Shown piece after piece: positions 26,002 to 35,351 of a stretch of DNA of 64,000 nt (position 1 is its first letter; each line of letters begins with the position of its first letter). The DNA is taken from assembly GCA_011525875.1 (NCBI GenBank), contig WYBN01000012.1:496001-560000 (forward strand), written 5' to 3'. The translations under genes were made by a program, and so were the position numbers. The notes under the pieces are model-generated. The model searched no databases, was not told where the DNA came from, and saw nothing but the letters and a program-made list of their open reading frames with translations. This DNA is from Melioribacteraceae bacterium. Its GTDB lineage: Bacteria > Bacteroidota > Ignavibacteria > Ignavibacteriales > Melioribacteraceae.

Positions 26002-26232
26002 TTTGTTTATAACTGCCTTCGAAGATTTACCTCTCAACTTGAAATTATTCAAAAATTTACCGGTGAAGTTTATTAAAATCGTAGTTATTGAACAAGAGCT
26101 AAAATTCAATTGGGTTAATCTTTCTACGGGAGATATTATCAGCGGAACGGCATAAAAAATAATCCAACTACTTATTCCTTCCCGCCTCTCTATCGAATTG
26201 GGCATCGGGGATAAGATTGATTTAAAAAACAT

Positions 26233-27333
26233 TCACTTTCTCTTTCCAATTATCCCGCCGGCAAGCAGATAACCTTCGGAGTCATATAATACAACAGACT
26301 GCCCCGGAGTTACTGCAGTCTTTGGTGAAATAAATTTCAATGAGAAATTCTTATCGTCTGCCCTTATAATTTGAGCCGGAGACCCTCTATCGGAGTATCT
26401 GATCTTGGCTGTGACTATGTCCCCTGCATTCAAATTGTCAACACTCACATAATTAACATCTTCTGCGATTAGCAGTTCTTCATCAAGGTCAACTTTATCA
26501 CCAATTTCAATTATGTTGCTATCGTAATCGATGTTCTTAACATAAACTGGTTTCCCGACTGCAACACCGAGTCCGCGCCTTTGACCGATTGTATAAAATG
26601 GAATTCCTCTATGCTCCCCCACTTTTTCACCTTTATAAATTAGATCACCGCCTGATATATTTTTCATCAAGTCCGGCGTTCTCTCGCGGAGAAAACGTTC
26701 GTAATTATTATCTGCAACAAAACAAATCTCCTGACTGTCAGGCTTATTTGCAGTCTTTAATGCATATTCTGCCGCTAACTTTCTTATCTCCTCTTTAGTA
26801 AAATCAGCAAGAGGAAACAGCGTTCTGCGTAAACTATCTTGTGTAAGCCCCCATAACGCATAAGTCTGGTCTTTACCGCCGTCCTTTGCGTTGATGATGC
26901 AGTACCTATCTGTTGTCTGGTTGTAATCAATCTTTGCGTAATGTCCTGTCGCTACAAAAAAGGCATCGAGAGAATCTGCTTTCAAAAGGAGCTCTTCCCA
27001 TTTTATCTTTCGGTTGCATACTACACATGGATTTGGAGTTCTTCCATGCAAATATTCATCAACAAAATTTTCAATTACCGTCTTTTCGAATGCTGCTGTA
27101 AAATCCACTGTATAGTGCGGTATGTTGAACTTATTTGCGACATTCTTTGCATCAAATATTGCATCGAGAGAGCAGCAGCCGGACTCATGCTTAGGAGCGC
27201 CTCCTACTTCCATAAATCCCCACGTCTTCATGGTAATACCAATTACTTCATACCCCTGCTTGTGAAGCAAAGCCGCTGCAACGGAAGAATCAACCCCGCC
27301 GCTCATGGCGACAATTACCCTGTTCTTGTTCAA
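26233..27333 (-). CDS. mnmA: tRNA-specific 2-thiouridylase MnmA
   Basis: Makes 2-thiouridine at the wobble position of Lys, Glu and Gln tRNAs. The PP-loop SGGVDSS is at 10-16. Catalytic cysteines lie in NPCVVCNRKIKW and QEICFVAD. The central IGQRRGLGVAVGKP and a C-terminal beta-barrel complete a normal 366-residue protein. It starts at TTG 27333 with AAAGGGAAG before it. The 231-base stretch between its stop and the HNH gene holds no gene I recognise. Confidence 0.96.
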   Translation of the reverse strand: MNKNRVIVAMSGGVDSSVAAALLHKQGYEVIGITMKTWGFMEVGGAPKHESGCCSLDAIFDAKNVANKFNIPHYTVDFTAAFEKTVIENFVDEYLHGRTPNPCVVCNRKIKWEELLLKADSLDAFFVATGHYAKIDYNQTTDRYCIINAKDGGKDQTYALWGLTQDSLRRTLFPLADFTKEEIRKLAAEYALKTANKPDSQEICFVADNNYERFLRERTPDLMKNISGGDLIYKGEKVGEHRGIPFYTIGQRRGLGVAVGKPVYVKNIDYDSNIIEIGDKVDLDEELLIAEDVNYVSVDNLNAGDIVTAKIRYSDRGSPAQIIRADDKNFSLKFISPKTAVTPGQSVVLYDSEGYLLAGGIIGKRK

Positions 27334-27613
27334 TGCTTCCCTTTCATAAGATATTTTATCTAATTATAAATGCAAAATTAATTAAATTGTTCGGGGTTTG
27401 CTAATTTGGTATTTATTGAAGAGAAGTTAATAATATTGTTTTGAAGCCCAGGGATATGCCGGCAATCATAATTTTTTATCATACAATTCTTTATAGACCT
27501 TTGCTTATTATTCTATATCAAACTCTTTTTCAATATACTGCAGTCTTTATCAGAAGAGGCGGATATAATTTTTAATAAATATAGATATTGAACTATAATG
27601 TTTGATACTGCAA
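27334..27613 (-). other. 280-base intergenic region between acpS and mnmA
   Basis: Very AT-rich with scattered stops in all frames. It must hold the end of the acpS transcript and probably a promoter for mnmA, but I see no convincing hairpin, promoter pair or small gene. Confidence 0.4.
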
Positions 27614-27985
27614 TTATGAGGATAAAATAGCCACGCATGCAACGTAGTTTTCGGAATGGCTCATCGAGATTTTTATTTCTTTGCCGCTGTTGAGGTAATC
27701 TTTTAAGGCGCCGTAGAATTTAACTTTTGGCAGACCGTTTAATTCATTATAAATTTCAACATCCTGCCAGCTGTAAACTTGACTCGTATCATTCGAAAGC
27801 GCTTTGTAAATAGCTTCTTTTGCAGCAAACCTTGCGGCGAGGTGCTGATATTTATTTGGTTTATTGATTGAGTATTCAATTTCGACAGGAGTAAAAATTT
27901 TATCAAGAAAATTTTCTCCGAACTGATCAACGCTTTTTTTGATACGTTCAATTTCTATTATATCAATACCAATACCGAGTATCAT
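27614..27985 (-). CDS. acpS: Holo-[acyl-carrier-protein] synthase
   Basis: Transfers 4'-phosphopantetheine from CoA to acyl carrier protein. Motif 1 is GIGIDIIEIERI with the metal Asp, and motif 2 is ARFAAKEAIYKAL with the Glu and Lys. The 123-residue length is typical of AcpS-type (not Sfp-type) enzymes. It follows ggt by one base and is the last gene of this transcript. Confidence 0.95.
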   Translation of the reverse strand: MILGIGIDIIEIERIKKSVDQFGENFLDKIFTPVEIEYSINKPNKYQHLAARFAAKEAIYKALSNDTSQVYSWQDVEIYNELNGLPKVKFYGALKDYLNSGKEIKISMSHSENYVACVAILSS

Positions 27986-27986
27986 A

Positions 27987-29663
27987 TCAGTAACCTGCCG
28001 CTAAACCGCTGCCTCTTGAATCAACGCCGCCTGTAAATATACCGTTTTCAATTTTAATCCCTACAACTTTTCCGATATTATAAATACTGCCGATATTATG
28101 CCCGCGCTTAATGAGATTATCCCTGACATCCTCGGGCAGTCCGAATTTTTCGTAATCAATACTGTCAGGCATCCATTGCTGATGAATCCGCGGTCTGTCC
28201 ATCGCTTCTTGAATGTTCATACCGAAATCCAATGTATTTATGATTGTCTGAAGTACCGCGGTTATAATTCTGCTGCCGCCTCTTGCCCCGACAATCAATA
28301 ATGGTTTTTCGTTGTCTAGAATTATTGTAGGGGTCATGGCGCTGAGCATCCTTTTACCCGGTTGAATTGAATTAGCTTCGTATCCGATAAGACCGAATTG
28401 ATTAGGCTCGCCGGGTTTTGAAGAGAAATCATCCATTTCGTTATTCATAAAAAATCCGGCTCCGTCAACCACTATCTTGTTGCCGAAAAGAGAGTTTATT
28501 GTAGTCGTCGTGGAAACGGCGTTTCCGTATTTATCGACAACCGCATAATGTGTTGTGTTTTCGCTTTCTTCATATAGAACGCCGGGCATAACAGAAACCG
28601 AGGGAACGGCAGCTTCTCCAATTCTTTCACTAATTGATTTCGCATAATCCTTAGAGGTGAGCCGCTTTTTAGGAACGTCATAAAATTCGTCATCGCCTAA
28701 GTGCTTTGCTCTATCGGCGTAGACATACTTAAGAATTTCACTTAAAGTATGGACATATTTACCCCCGCCCCAATCATCGTATGAAAACGAAAAATTTTCA
28801 AATACATTTAAAGCTTGAGTCAGCGCTATCCCGCCGGATGACGAAGGTCCCATCGAAATTATTTTCCTTCCGCGGTAAGTTGATCTGACCGGTTCTTTCT
28901 CAATTGCTGAATAATTATTCAAATCTTCTTCGGTGATGTATCCGCCGTTATTCTGCGATTGTTCAGCCAGCAGTTTTGCTGTTCTCCCTTTATAGAATCC
29001 GTCTTTGCCTTCATTTAATATAAGCCGGAGAGTTTCGGCAAGGTCCTTTTGAATCAACAATTCTCCTTCTTCGAATGGTTCTCCGTTTTTTGTAAAAATC
29101 TTTTTTGTTGATTCGTATCTATTAAAATGATGATTGTAAGCTTTAAGAAGATTAGCAGTATAATAATCGAGAATAAAACCATTTTCGGCAAGGTCAATAG
29201 CAGGTTGAATAATCTCCTTTAAATTCATTGTGCCGTATTTTTCGAGAGTGTATATCAGTCCGGCAACGCTGCCGGGAACCCCGGAAGAAGTCCATCCGCG
29301 CGTGCTTAAAGTAATATCAAAATTGCCTTCTTCATCAAGAAACATTTCGCTGTGCGCTTTCAGCGGAGCTTTTTCTCTGTAATCAATCGAAGTGCTCTTC
29401 CCGTCTGATAAATGGATGACCGAAAAACCTCCGCCTCCGATATTACCAGCTTCTGGATAGGTTACTGCAAGAGCAAAACCGACTGCAACTGCAGCATCAA
29501 CTGCGTTCCCTCCCATCTTTAATATTTCAAGACCAACATTAGTCGCCATACTACATTCGCTGGCAATCATTCCGTTTTTGGCGCGCGCCGGCTGTGCTGC
29601 TGCAGATTCCAAACAGATAAATGTAAAAAGTACAATAAAAGCTGTTTTAGAAAATACTCGCAT
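27987..29663 (-). CDS. ggt: Gamma-glutamyltransferase (secreted)
   Basis: Ntn hydrolase that cleaves glutathione and other gamma-glutamyl compounds. Signal peptide about 1-23. The large-subunit start reads KNGMIASECSMATNVG. The autoprocessing/nucleophile Thr is in ENTTHYAVVDKYGNAVS, followed by NEMDDF and the oxyanion segment. The C-terminus GGVDSRGSGLAAGY is typical. The full 558-residue length suggests an active pro-enzyme. It overlaps the MlaD-like gene by 17 bases. Confidence 0.94.
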   Translation of the reverse strand: MRVFSKTAFIVLFTFICLESAAAQPARAKNGMIASECSMATNVGLEILKMGGNAVDAAVAVGFALAVTYPEAGNIGGGGFSVIHLSDGKSTSIDYREKAPLKAHSEMFLDEEGNFDITLSTRGWTSSGVPGSVAGLIYTLEKYGTMNLKEIIQPAIDLAENGFILDYYTANLLKAYNHHFNRYESTKKIFTKNGEPFEEGELLIQKDLAETLRLILNEGKDGFYKGRTAKLLAEQSQNNGGYITEEDLNNYSAIEKEPVRSTYRGRKIISMGPSSSGGIALTQALNVFENFSFSYDDWGGGKYVHTLSEILKYVYADRAKHLGDDEFYDVPKKRLTSKDYAKSISERIGEAAVPSVSVMPGVLYEESENTTHYAVVDKYGNAVSTTTTINSLFGNKIVVDGAGFFMNNEMDDFSSKPGEPNQFGLIGYEANSIQPGKRMLSAMTPTIILDNEKPLLIVGARGGSRIITAVLQTIINTLDFGMNIQEAMDRPRIHQQWMPDSIDYEKFGLPEDVRDNLIKRGHNIGSIYNIGKVVGIKIENGIFTGGVDSRGSGLAAGY

Positions 29664-30555
29664 CTACTTTAACCCCATCTTCTTTTAATTGTTTAATCAA
29701 AATTTCGGTTAGTTCTTTCACCTGCTCTAAAGAATTTTGAATATTATTAAACAATTCTTCGTCATATAATAATTTGCCGGCATTGTTCTCTTTCGATTTT
29801 ACTTCATTCAAAAATTCATTGATCCCTGTAACAAGTTTATCGGTGTTATTCAGTAAAACATTTAAATTGCTAACCGCAGTTGATATTCCCTCGTCATTTT
29901 TCTCAAGAAATTGAGTCATGCCGTTTGTAAGCTCATTTGCATTTGATATCAGCTCTGAAATAGATGCTTTATTTTCTTGCAAAGTTTGACTTAAATTAAT
30001 CACCAGCCGGTTTAAATTGTTCACTGAGGTTTTAACACTCTCTGTGAATGTGTCGCTCAGTAACGATTCATTAAGTTTCTCGGCTAATATTCTGAAGTCC
30101 TTTATTAACTCTATAATATCCTCTTCGGCTCTGCCGAGCGTTGACATTGCAGTGGAAATATCACCAGAAAATTCTCCTCTCTGGATTACCGCATAATTCA
30201 TCTCTTCGTTCGATGTGCCTGGGTGTATCTCTACTTTCTTGCCTCCCATTAAATCAAGCATCATTACCGAGAAACTTGCGTCTGTGTTCAGCCTTACATT
30301 ATTGTTTAGCCTAACTTTCACAACGGGCTGATTATCAATAAGATCTATGTTAAGGACAAAACCTTTTTTAACTCCGCTGACCGTAACCACATCTCCTTCA
30401 GCAAGTCCGGCAACGGAATTAAATACAATTGAAACTTCTTTGTGCTGCTCGTTGAATGTAAAATTCTTCGCCCAGCCCAGAATCCAAAGAAAGGCTGCCA
30501 ATGCAACAAGTGCCGTTATGCCCACCTTTATTTCAGTTTTTCTCTGATCTTTCAT
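29647..30555 (-). CDS. MlaD/MCE-domain lipid-transport substrate-binding protein
   Basis: Inner-membrane anchored periplasmic protein thought to bind phospholipid between the membranes. One N-terminal membrane helix (about 8-28) is followed by the MCE domain (about 36-115: VSIVFNSVAGLAEGDVVTVS, then KVEIHPG) and a long helical, coiled-coil tail to 302. The permease and ATPase partners (MlaE, MlaF) are not in this window. Its start overlaps the end of a 117-residue membrane protein by 23 bases, which may be a specific partner. Confidence 0.88.
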   Translation of the reverse strand: MKDQRKTEIKVGITALVALAAFLWILGWAKNFTFNEQHKEVSIVFNSVAGLAEGDVVTVSGVKKGFVLNIDLIDNQPVVKVRLNNNVRLNTDASFSVMMLDLMGGKKVEIHPGTSNEEMNYAVIQRGEFSGDISTAMSTLGRAEEDIIELIKDFRILAEKLNESLLSDTFTESVKTSVNNLNRLVINLSQTLQENKASISELISNANELTNGMTQFLEKNDEGISTAVSNLNVLLNNTDKLVTGINEFLNEVKSKENNAGKLLYDEELFNNIQNSLEQVKELTEILIKQLKEDGVKVDASIF

Positions 30556-30886
30556 CTCTTATGATCTTTTTTATAATGTTATAATTTTCTTTGTTCAAGT
30601 CGCTCTTTTCGATTTGAGATTTAATCCTTAAAATTGTCTCGTTGAATTTACTCAGATTCTCTTCGTTTTTTTGTTCAGTTATGTATTCGCCGAGAAGATT
30701 TATCAGACTATCGGCATATTCGTTCTTAATATTCTTCAATTCATCCAAAAGTAATACTCCCGTCAATTCATCATATTTTTCTTTGCCGGCTTTAATGATT
30801 TTTTCGGAGGATATTTCAACGAGATAAATTACAATGCCTGCCAGAACGACAAAGAGAAAAATAATTTTGAGAATGCAATTTCTCAT
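30533..30886 (-). CDS. Single-pass membrane protein with helical tail, 117 aa
   Basis: Unrecognised. A hydrophobic helix at 6-24 (ILKIIFLFVVLAGIVIYLV) is followed by about 90 charged residues with heptad-like Leu/Ile spacing. It starts at ATG overlapping the stop of the CNNM gene (TAATG) and ends inside the MlaD-like gene. The tight overlaps suggest a co-made envelope component. No function is assigned. Confidence 0.65.
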   Translation of the reverse strand: MRNCILKIIFLFVVLAGIVIYLVEISSEKIIKAGKEKYDELTGVLLLDELKNIKNEYADSLINLLGEYITEQKNEENLSKFNETILRIKSQIEKSDLNKENYNIIKKIIRDERSEKN

Positions 30887-32181
30887 TACTCAGTCTGTGT
30901 ATCTTCAAGAATCTTCTCTACCAGTACTTTCCCTATCCGTTTATTTTCGATTTCCTTTACGGTGAATTTATATCCTTTATATTCAAAACTGTATCCGTTC
31001 TCTGGGATTGTCCCCGAATGATTATAGATAAATCCTCCTACTGTATCATAGTCATCATTCTCCGAGGAAAAATTATTTCCAAGCAGATCGTTCAACTCGT
31101 CTATAGAAACTTTTCCGAGAAGCAAGTAGCTGTTCTCAGCAATCGGCGTAATTTCATTTTCTTCCTGGTCGTATTCATCTCTTATTTCGCCTACTATTTC
31201 TTCTAAAATATCTTCGAGTGATATCAAACCCGAAGTTCCGCCGTATTCATCAACTACAATCCCCATATGCGTATTATTTTTTTGAAATTCGTGCATCAAA
31301 TCGCTTATCAATTTGCTCTCGGGAGTGAATATTGCTCTCCTTGAAATTTTTTTCAAATCAAAGTTTAATCCGCTTTCTTTTTTCAAAAGGTAAGGAAGCA
31401 GGTCTTTTGCGTAAATAATTCCCTGAATATTATCGAGGTTATCTTCGTACAGCGGAAGCCGGCTGTGTCCTGATTCGGTAATTACATCAATTGCATCTTG
31501 AAGTGAGGCATCAACAGGAATTGCGAATATATCCACCCGGGGAGTCATTACTTCTCTTGCCGTTACCGACTTAAAATTTACAAGCCCGTAGATAAGCTCA
31601 TGTTCGCCTTCCTCAAAAGTGCCGGTCTCAGCACCTAATTCAGCCAGCTCTCCAATTTCGGAGGAAAGAAGCGCAGTACGGCTCTTGTCAAATTTCATTT
31701 TTGACGTGAGCAGCTTAATCATATCCGTAACAATTTTTGCCACCGGATAAACAATCACTCCTATCCAATATAGCGGAATGCTGACGAACAACGCAAATTT
31801 ATATGGATATTTCGTCGCTATAATCTTTGGCGTAACTTCCCCTATTAAAAGAATTAGAATTGTCAGCAGAATAATCTGAACCGTTAGAACTAATTCTTTC
31901 GAAAGCTGATATTTATCGGCAGCCTCGAGAGCAATGACAACAGCCAGTATGGAAGCCGCAACATTTACAACTGTGTTGCATAATAGTATAGTAACGAGTA
32001 ATCTTCTCGGGGAATCAAGAAGCAGAAGAACATAATTCAGGAAAATGTTTCTCTTTTCCTTTGAATCTTTCAGTTTCTTTTTATTCAACGAAAAGAACGC
32101 AACTTCCGAGCCTGAAAAAAATGCGGATAATAATAAAGTAAAAAACAATAAGCTTAAACTATAGAGCCAGTCAATATCCAA
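30886..32181 (-). CDS. CNNM/CorC-family membrane protein with CBS domains
   Basis: 431 residues with the domain order DUF21 transmembrane part (about 1-185, including SAFFSGSEVAFFSLNKKKL), a CBS pair (about 200-335, with MTPRVDIFAIP and HSRLPLYED) and a C-terminal CorC_HlyC domain. Relatives are Mg2+/Co2+ transporters or regulators, formerly called hemolysins. No toxin function should be inferred. TTG 32181 is the likely start; GAGGGT lies upstream at a rather long spacing. It follows ssb by 34 bases. Confidence 0.9.
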   Translation of the reverse strand: MDIDWLYSLSLLFFTLLLSAFFSGSEVAFFSLNKKKLKDSKEKRNIFLNYVLLLLDSPRRLLVTILLCNTVVNVAASILAVVIALEAADKYQLSKELVLTVQIILLTILILLIGEVTPKIIATKYPYKFALFVSIPLYWIGVIVYPVAKIVTDMIKLLTSKMKFDKSRTALLSSEIGELAELGAETGTFEEGEHELIYGLVNFKSVTAREVMTPRVDIFAIPVDASLQDAIDVITESGHSRLPLYEDNLDNIQGIIYAKDLLPYLLKKESGLNFDLKKISRRAIFTPESKLISDLMHEFQKNNTHMGIVVDEYGGTSGLISLEDILEEIVGEIRDEYDQEENEITPIAENSYLLLGKVSIDELNDLLGNNFSSENDDYDTVGGFIYNHSGTIPENGYSFEYKGYKFTVKEIENKRIGKVLVEKILEDTQTE

Positions 32182-32215
32182 ATATTATTTTACCCTCGTC
32201 TGTTGAACATTTTAT

Positions 32216-32647
32216 TTAGAACGGAAGATCGTCGTCGGAATCTGCATGAGGCGCATCCGAAGTTTCAATATTCTGATTACCCGAATCGCCGGATTCGCCC
32301 GATGTGTCCCTGCCTTCAAGGGGAATTATTCCGCTGAATTTATCGGCAACAATTTCAGTGATATACCTCTTAACGCCTTCCTTATCGGTATAGTCCCTTT
32401 TAGAAATTCTGCCTTCTATATAGAATTTTTTGCCCTTCTTGAGAGCGTCTTTGTAAAAATCACTTAAACCGTATGCAACAACATTGTGCCAGGTTGTTTC
32501 GGGAACCCAATTGCCGTCATTATTTTTATAATTACGCGTTGTTGCGAGAGAAAAGGTGGTTACCGAAACATTATTTGTTGTAAATCTATGTTCGGCATCC
32601 TGTCCAAGGTTACCAATTAACATAACTTTATTTAATGAAAATGCCAC
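32216..32647 (-). CDS. ssb: Single-stranded DNA-binding protein
   Basis: OB-fold protein (about 1-108: LNKVMLIGNLGQDAEHRFT, WHNVVAYG, EGRISKRDY) with a disordered Gly/Ser/Asp linker and the acidic tip DDDLPF that recruits repair and replication proteins. The 143-residue length is normal. The start is GTG 32647 with GGAG upstream. It sits within a membrane-gene operon rather than beside rpsF/rpsR, its more usual location. Confidence 0.96.
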   Translation of the reverse strand: MAFSLNKVMLIGNLGQDAEHRFTTNNVSVTTFSLATTRNYKNNDGNWVPETTWHNVVAYGLSDFYKDALKKGKKFYIEGRISKRDYTDKEGVKRYITEIVADKFSGIIPLEGRDTSGESGDSGNQNIETSDAPHADSDDDLPF

Positions 32648-32708
32648 CTCGTTTCTCCTTCTATTTAATTGATATTATAATGAATTAGTGAAGCAATTTT
32701 ATATTTAA

Positions 32709-33386
32709 TCAGAGTAAAAAATAAATAAGAATACACACAGACGGAATTAAAATATTATCCAAATCCTTGGGGCTGAGAGCCTCGACTACAGCAGCTATAA
32801 AAGCAATAGTAATCAATGGTATCATCTCGGCTCTGCCGAATAATATAACGGAATTGATTACAGCGCCGATGATGCCGAAAATTAAAAAGGCTAAGGAACC
32901 CACATAACTTTTCTCGGTTACAAAATTATATTTAATTCTACCGTATTTTTTCCCGAACAGTGGAGCCAGCCCGTCTCCCCACCCCAGAATACCCATAGAT
33001 ATTGCCGCAGCCGGATTGTAAAAGAAAACAGTGCCCATAACATTCATTACAAGTGTAAAGTATAAAGGACCTCTCAATAATTCTTTCCGATCTCCTGTCC
33101 TCGTCATAGTTTTAACTGCATTGTCTTCAGGAGACGCCGTTAATCCTTTAATAAGCAGTAAAACTGTCCAGACGAAAGCCGGAGCAATATTCAAATATTT
33201 TGTCCAGTGAGTATCATCAAATAAAAACCAGAACAGCAGCCAGGAACCTGCACAGATATGAACAATCTTGCGTGAAATATCCTGCGGCAGCCCTTTTTTA
33301 ACAAGTAAATCCATCAAGGCAACCACAGCAAAAACATAAATAACGCTGATAGAAGCGATAACAATATTATTTAATGCCGGTTCCAT
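32709..33386 (-). CDS. SEC59/VTE5-like polyprenol or phytol kinase
   Basis: 225 residues with about six or seven membrane helices. The family pattern is visible: ISRKIVHICAGSWLLFW early, then LGWGDGLAPLFGKKYG and KSYVGSLAFLIFG (the KSxxGSxA motif of CTP-dependent dolichol/phytol kinases and CDP-diacylglycerol synthase relatives). The likely reaction is phosphorylation of a membrane alcohol, but the substrate is unknown. It follows the SPOR lipoprotein by two bases. Confidence 0.82.
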   Translation of the reverse strand: MEPALNNIVIASISVIYVFAVVALMDLLVKKGLPQDISRKIVHICAGSWLLFWFLFDDTHWTKYLNIAPAFVWTVLLLIKGLTASPEDNAVKTMTRTGDRKELLRGPLYFTLVMNVMGTVFFYNPAAAISMGILGWGDGLAPLFGKKYGRIKYNFVTEKSYVGSLAFLIFGIIGAVINSVILFGRAEMIPLITIAFIAAVVEALSPKDLDNILIPSVCILIYFLL

Positions 33387-33388
33387 TA

Positions 33389-33811
33389 TTATTCTTGCGG
33401 AACGATAAATGCGTCTTTAAACTTTTCTATTTTCCACAAACCGTTGCGCACTATTTCGGCTTGTTCGCGTGTATCGAATGCAGGGAGCTGAACAACAAAA
33501 AGTCCAACTTTTTCGCTGAAAGAAAGCTCCAATTCATCCTGGAGTAAAGACTTGCTCTCTTCGATGAACCGCTTCGCTCTGTCTTCCGATGTAAAAGCGC
33601 CTAACTGCACTATGTATTTTACCGGTTCGGTAGTTACTGCAACCACCGGCTCCGAGGGCAAAGGTTCGTCTTCTACCACATCGAAAGTATATGTTTCCTG
33701 AACCGCCGAAGTATCTTCCGCGATTTTTTCGGCTGACTGCTGGCTTGAAGAGCATGCAGCAGCGAATACTGCAAATAAAATCATAACGGACAAAAATATA
33801 AATATTTTCAT
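33389..33811 (-). CDS. SPOR-domain lipoprotein
   Basis: 140 residues. The lipobox FAAAC (Cys at about 20) marks it as a lipoprotein. A low-complexity Ser/Glu/Pro linker leads to a C-terminal SPOR domain (about 65-138: YIVQLGAFTSEDRAKRFIEE, then GLFVVQLPAFDTREQAE), which binds denuded septal peptidoglycan in known cases. Likely envelope or division-associated. Confidence 0.88.
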   Translation of the reverse strand: MKIFIFLSVMILFAVFAAACSSSQQSAEKIAEDTSAVQETYTFDVVEDEPLPSEPVVAVTTEPVKYIVQLGAFTSEDRAKRFIEESKSLLQDELELSFSEKVGLFVVQLPAFDTREQAEIVRNGLWKIEKFKDAFIVPQE

Positions 33812-33825
33812 ATCATTTTATTTAT

Positions 33826-33851
33826 CTGCCCCCTAAAAATTTAGAGGGCAG
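33826..33851 (-). terminator. Strong hairpin between the SGNH and SPOR lipoprotein genes
   Basis: CTGCCC (33826-33831) pairs with GGGCAG (33846-33851) and the stem continues through CTAA/TTAG with one mismatch. On the minus strand there is no T run after it (ATAAATAAAATG follows), so it may be a weak terminator, an mRNA 3'-end stabiliser or a leader structure 14 bases before the SPOR start. Confidence 0.4.
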
Positions 33852-33863
33852 AATCATCATTTT

Positions 33864-35330
33864 TTATAATGAATTAATTAAAGCGTCAATATCAATATTA
33901 ACTATTATGTTCTTGGCGAGTACTTCCTTACTCAAGATTAAGCTGCCTGGAATAGTAGAAATATCTATCAGCGGTAATGATGCCCCGAATTTCTGGTTTA
34001 TAGCTTCGAGGTATTTGTTTACTACAATTGCATTACCCATGCTAGTTGGGTGTACCCCGTCAAGGCTGAATGCATTTCCTGAAACAAATTGTGTTGTAAT
34101 TTTAATCCCGTCCATATAATAACCGCCGGTTTCAACTTCCTTTGCCTTTATTGTATTGAAAAAAGCATTCATATCTGCAAATGCAAAATCGTAAGTTGTT
34201 GCCGCAGTCTTGATAGTGTTGTTAAATGCAGTGACAGCATTTTTTACCGTGGTCTGTTCGTCTGCATCAAGCGTGAATGCATTCGGCCATGGATTTTGTG
34301 GATGCAAACCGAAAGGTTTTGTAATATCTATGCCGGAAGGTGGAGTAATACCATTATCTTCATAGAATTTTCCTGTCGGCTGCCCGATAAGTGTTGCATA
34401 CGAGCTGCCGGTTAATGTTATCATTACATTTCCGGCAAATAAGTCTGTTGGCGAGGCAAACGAGGAAGCAACAGCCTCACCGCTCTTCTGGTAGAATAAA
34501 CCGACTACCCCTGGAACATTGGCTATTGCCTGCTGAATTGCTAATCCTACAACCGGACCAACAGTATTAAAAAACGGTATATTGGTAATATCAATTAGAT
34601 TGGCTACTGCAACTTTTCTGGCGCCTGTAGTATCATGTAATGCGGCTGCAACTGAATTGTACAAGAATGCGAATGTGGCAGCATCCGAAGGTTTTGTGCC
34701 TGTTGGGTCGGTGCCTCTTGTACCGCCGGATGTTGCGTAACCGAGCACATCATTATGTCCGATCCACATTAAAACAAATGTTGGCTGTTGTGCTAATGCC
34801 TGCTGAAGAACACTTTTTCCGAAAGCTTGATTTCGAAGAACTATCTCGAAAAACGGATTTTTACGCGCAGCGCTTTTTGCCGCGAAATCAGTTTCGTCTA
34901 TCAAGTCATATAAAATTGCTCCGGGAATGCCAAGGTTAGAATAAGCCGATGGGTGCGTTAAATTCTGCGGAGTGCCGATATTCGGGTTCGGTGAAATAAC
35001 AATATTTGCAATTTGACCATTGTTGTAAATAATATCGCTGACTTCAAGACGTCCGGCAATACCGGGATCGCTTATTATCGGGTAATCAATGGAAGCACCC
35101 ACCTGTTGTGCAAACAAAGACGGAATTGAATATTCCTGCGCGCTTGCATAAAGCGAATTGCTTTGTACCCCGGCAATTAAACTGTTGCCAATCGCAACCA
35201 TCTTCGAAAAATCTGCCGTTCCGGTTTTTACCGGTCCCGGCGCTGTTAAATCCGATCTGTCTTCGCAAGCAGTAAATAGAACAAGGCTTGCAAATAAAAC
35301 GGTTAAAAATAATTTTAATGTATTTTTCAT
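33864..35330 (-). CDS. SGNH/GDSL-family hydrolase lipoprotein
   Basis: Predicted surface or periplasmic esterase/lipase, 488 residues. Lipobox LFTAC near residue 22. SGNH blocks: nucleophile Ser in VAIGNSLIAG (GNSL variant of GDSL), block III Asn in WIGHNDVLG, and the Asp/His pair in DGVHPTSMGN. An insertion with many hydrophobic small residues lies between blocks. The substrate is unknown. It follows the FadL-like gene by 21 bases, so uptake or processing of lipid-like substrates is possible. Confidence 0.87.
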   Translation of the reverse strand: MKNTLKLFLTVLFASLVLFTACEDRSDLTAPGPVKTGTADFSKMVAIGNSLIAGVQSNSLYASAQEYSIPSLFAQQVGASIDYPIISDPGIAGRLEVSDIIYNNGQIANIVISPNPNIGTPQNLTHPSAYSNLGIPGAILYDLIDETDFAAKSAARKNPFFEIVLRNQAFGKSVLQQALAQQPTFVLMWIGHNDVLGYATSGGTRGTDPTGTKPSDAATFAFLYNSVAAALHDTTGARKVAVANLIDITNIPFFNTVGPVVGLAIQQAIANVPGVVGLFYQKSGEAVASSFASPTDLFAGNVMITLTGSSYATLIGQPTGKFYEDNGITPPSGIDITKPFGLHPQNPWPNAFTLDADEQTTVKNAVTAFNNTIKTAATTYDFAFADMNAFFNTIKAKEVETGGYYMDGIKITTQFVSGNAFSLDGVHPTSMGNAIVVNKYLEAINQKFGASLPLIDISTIPGSLILSKEVLAKNIIVNIDIDALINSL

Positions 35331-35351
35331 TTTTCTTTTTCTCCCGTGTAA

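Noticed and set aside
25990..26232. 80-codon minus-strand frame between mnmA and the HNH gene
   Set aside because: No recognisable motif, no ribosome site, and its last codons contain the ATG proposed for the HNH gene. The opposite strand is also partly open here, which suggests chance openness in AT-rich DNA.
30886..32181. Hemolysin toxin
   Set aside because: The DUF21-CBS-CorC order is that of CNNM/CorC ion-transport proteins; the hemolysin name is historical.
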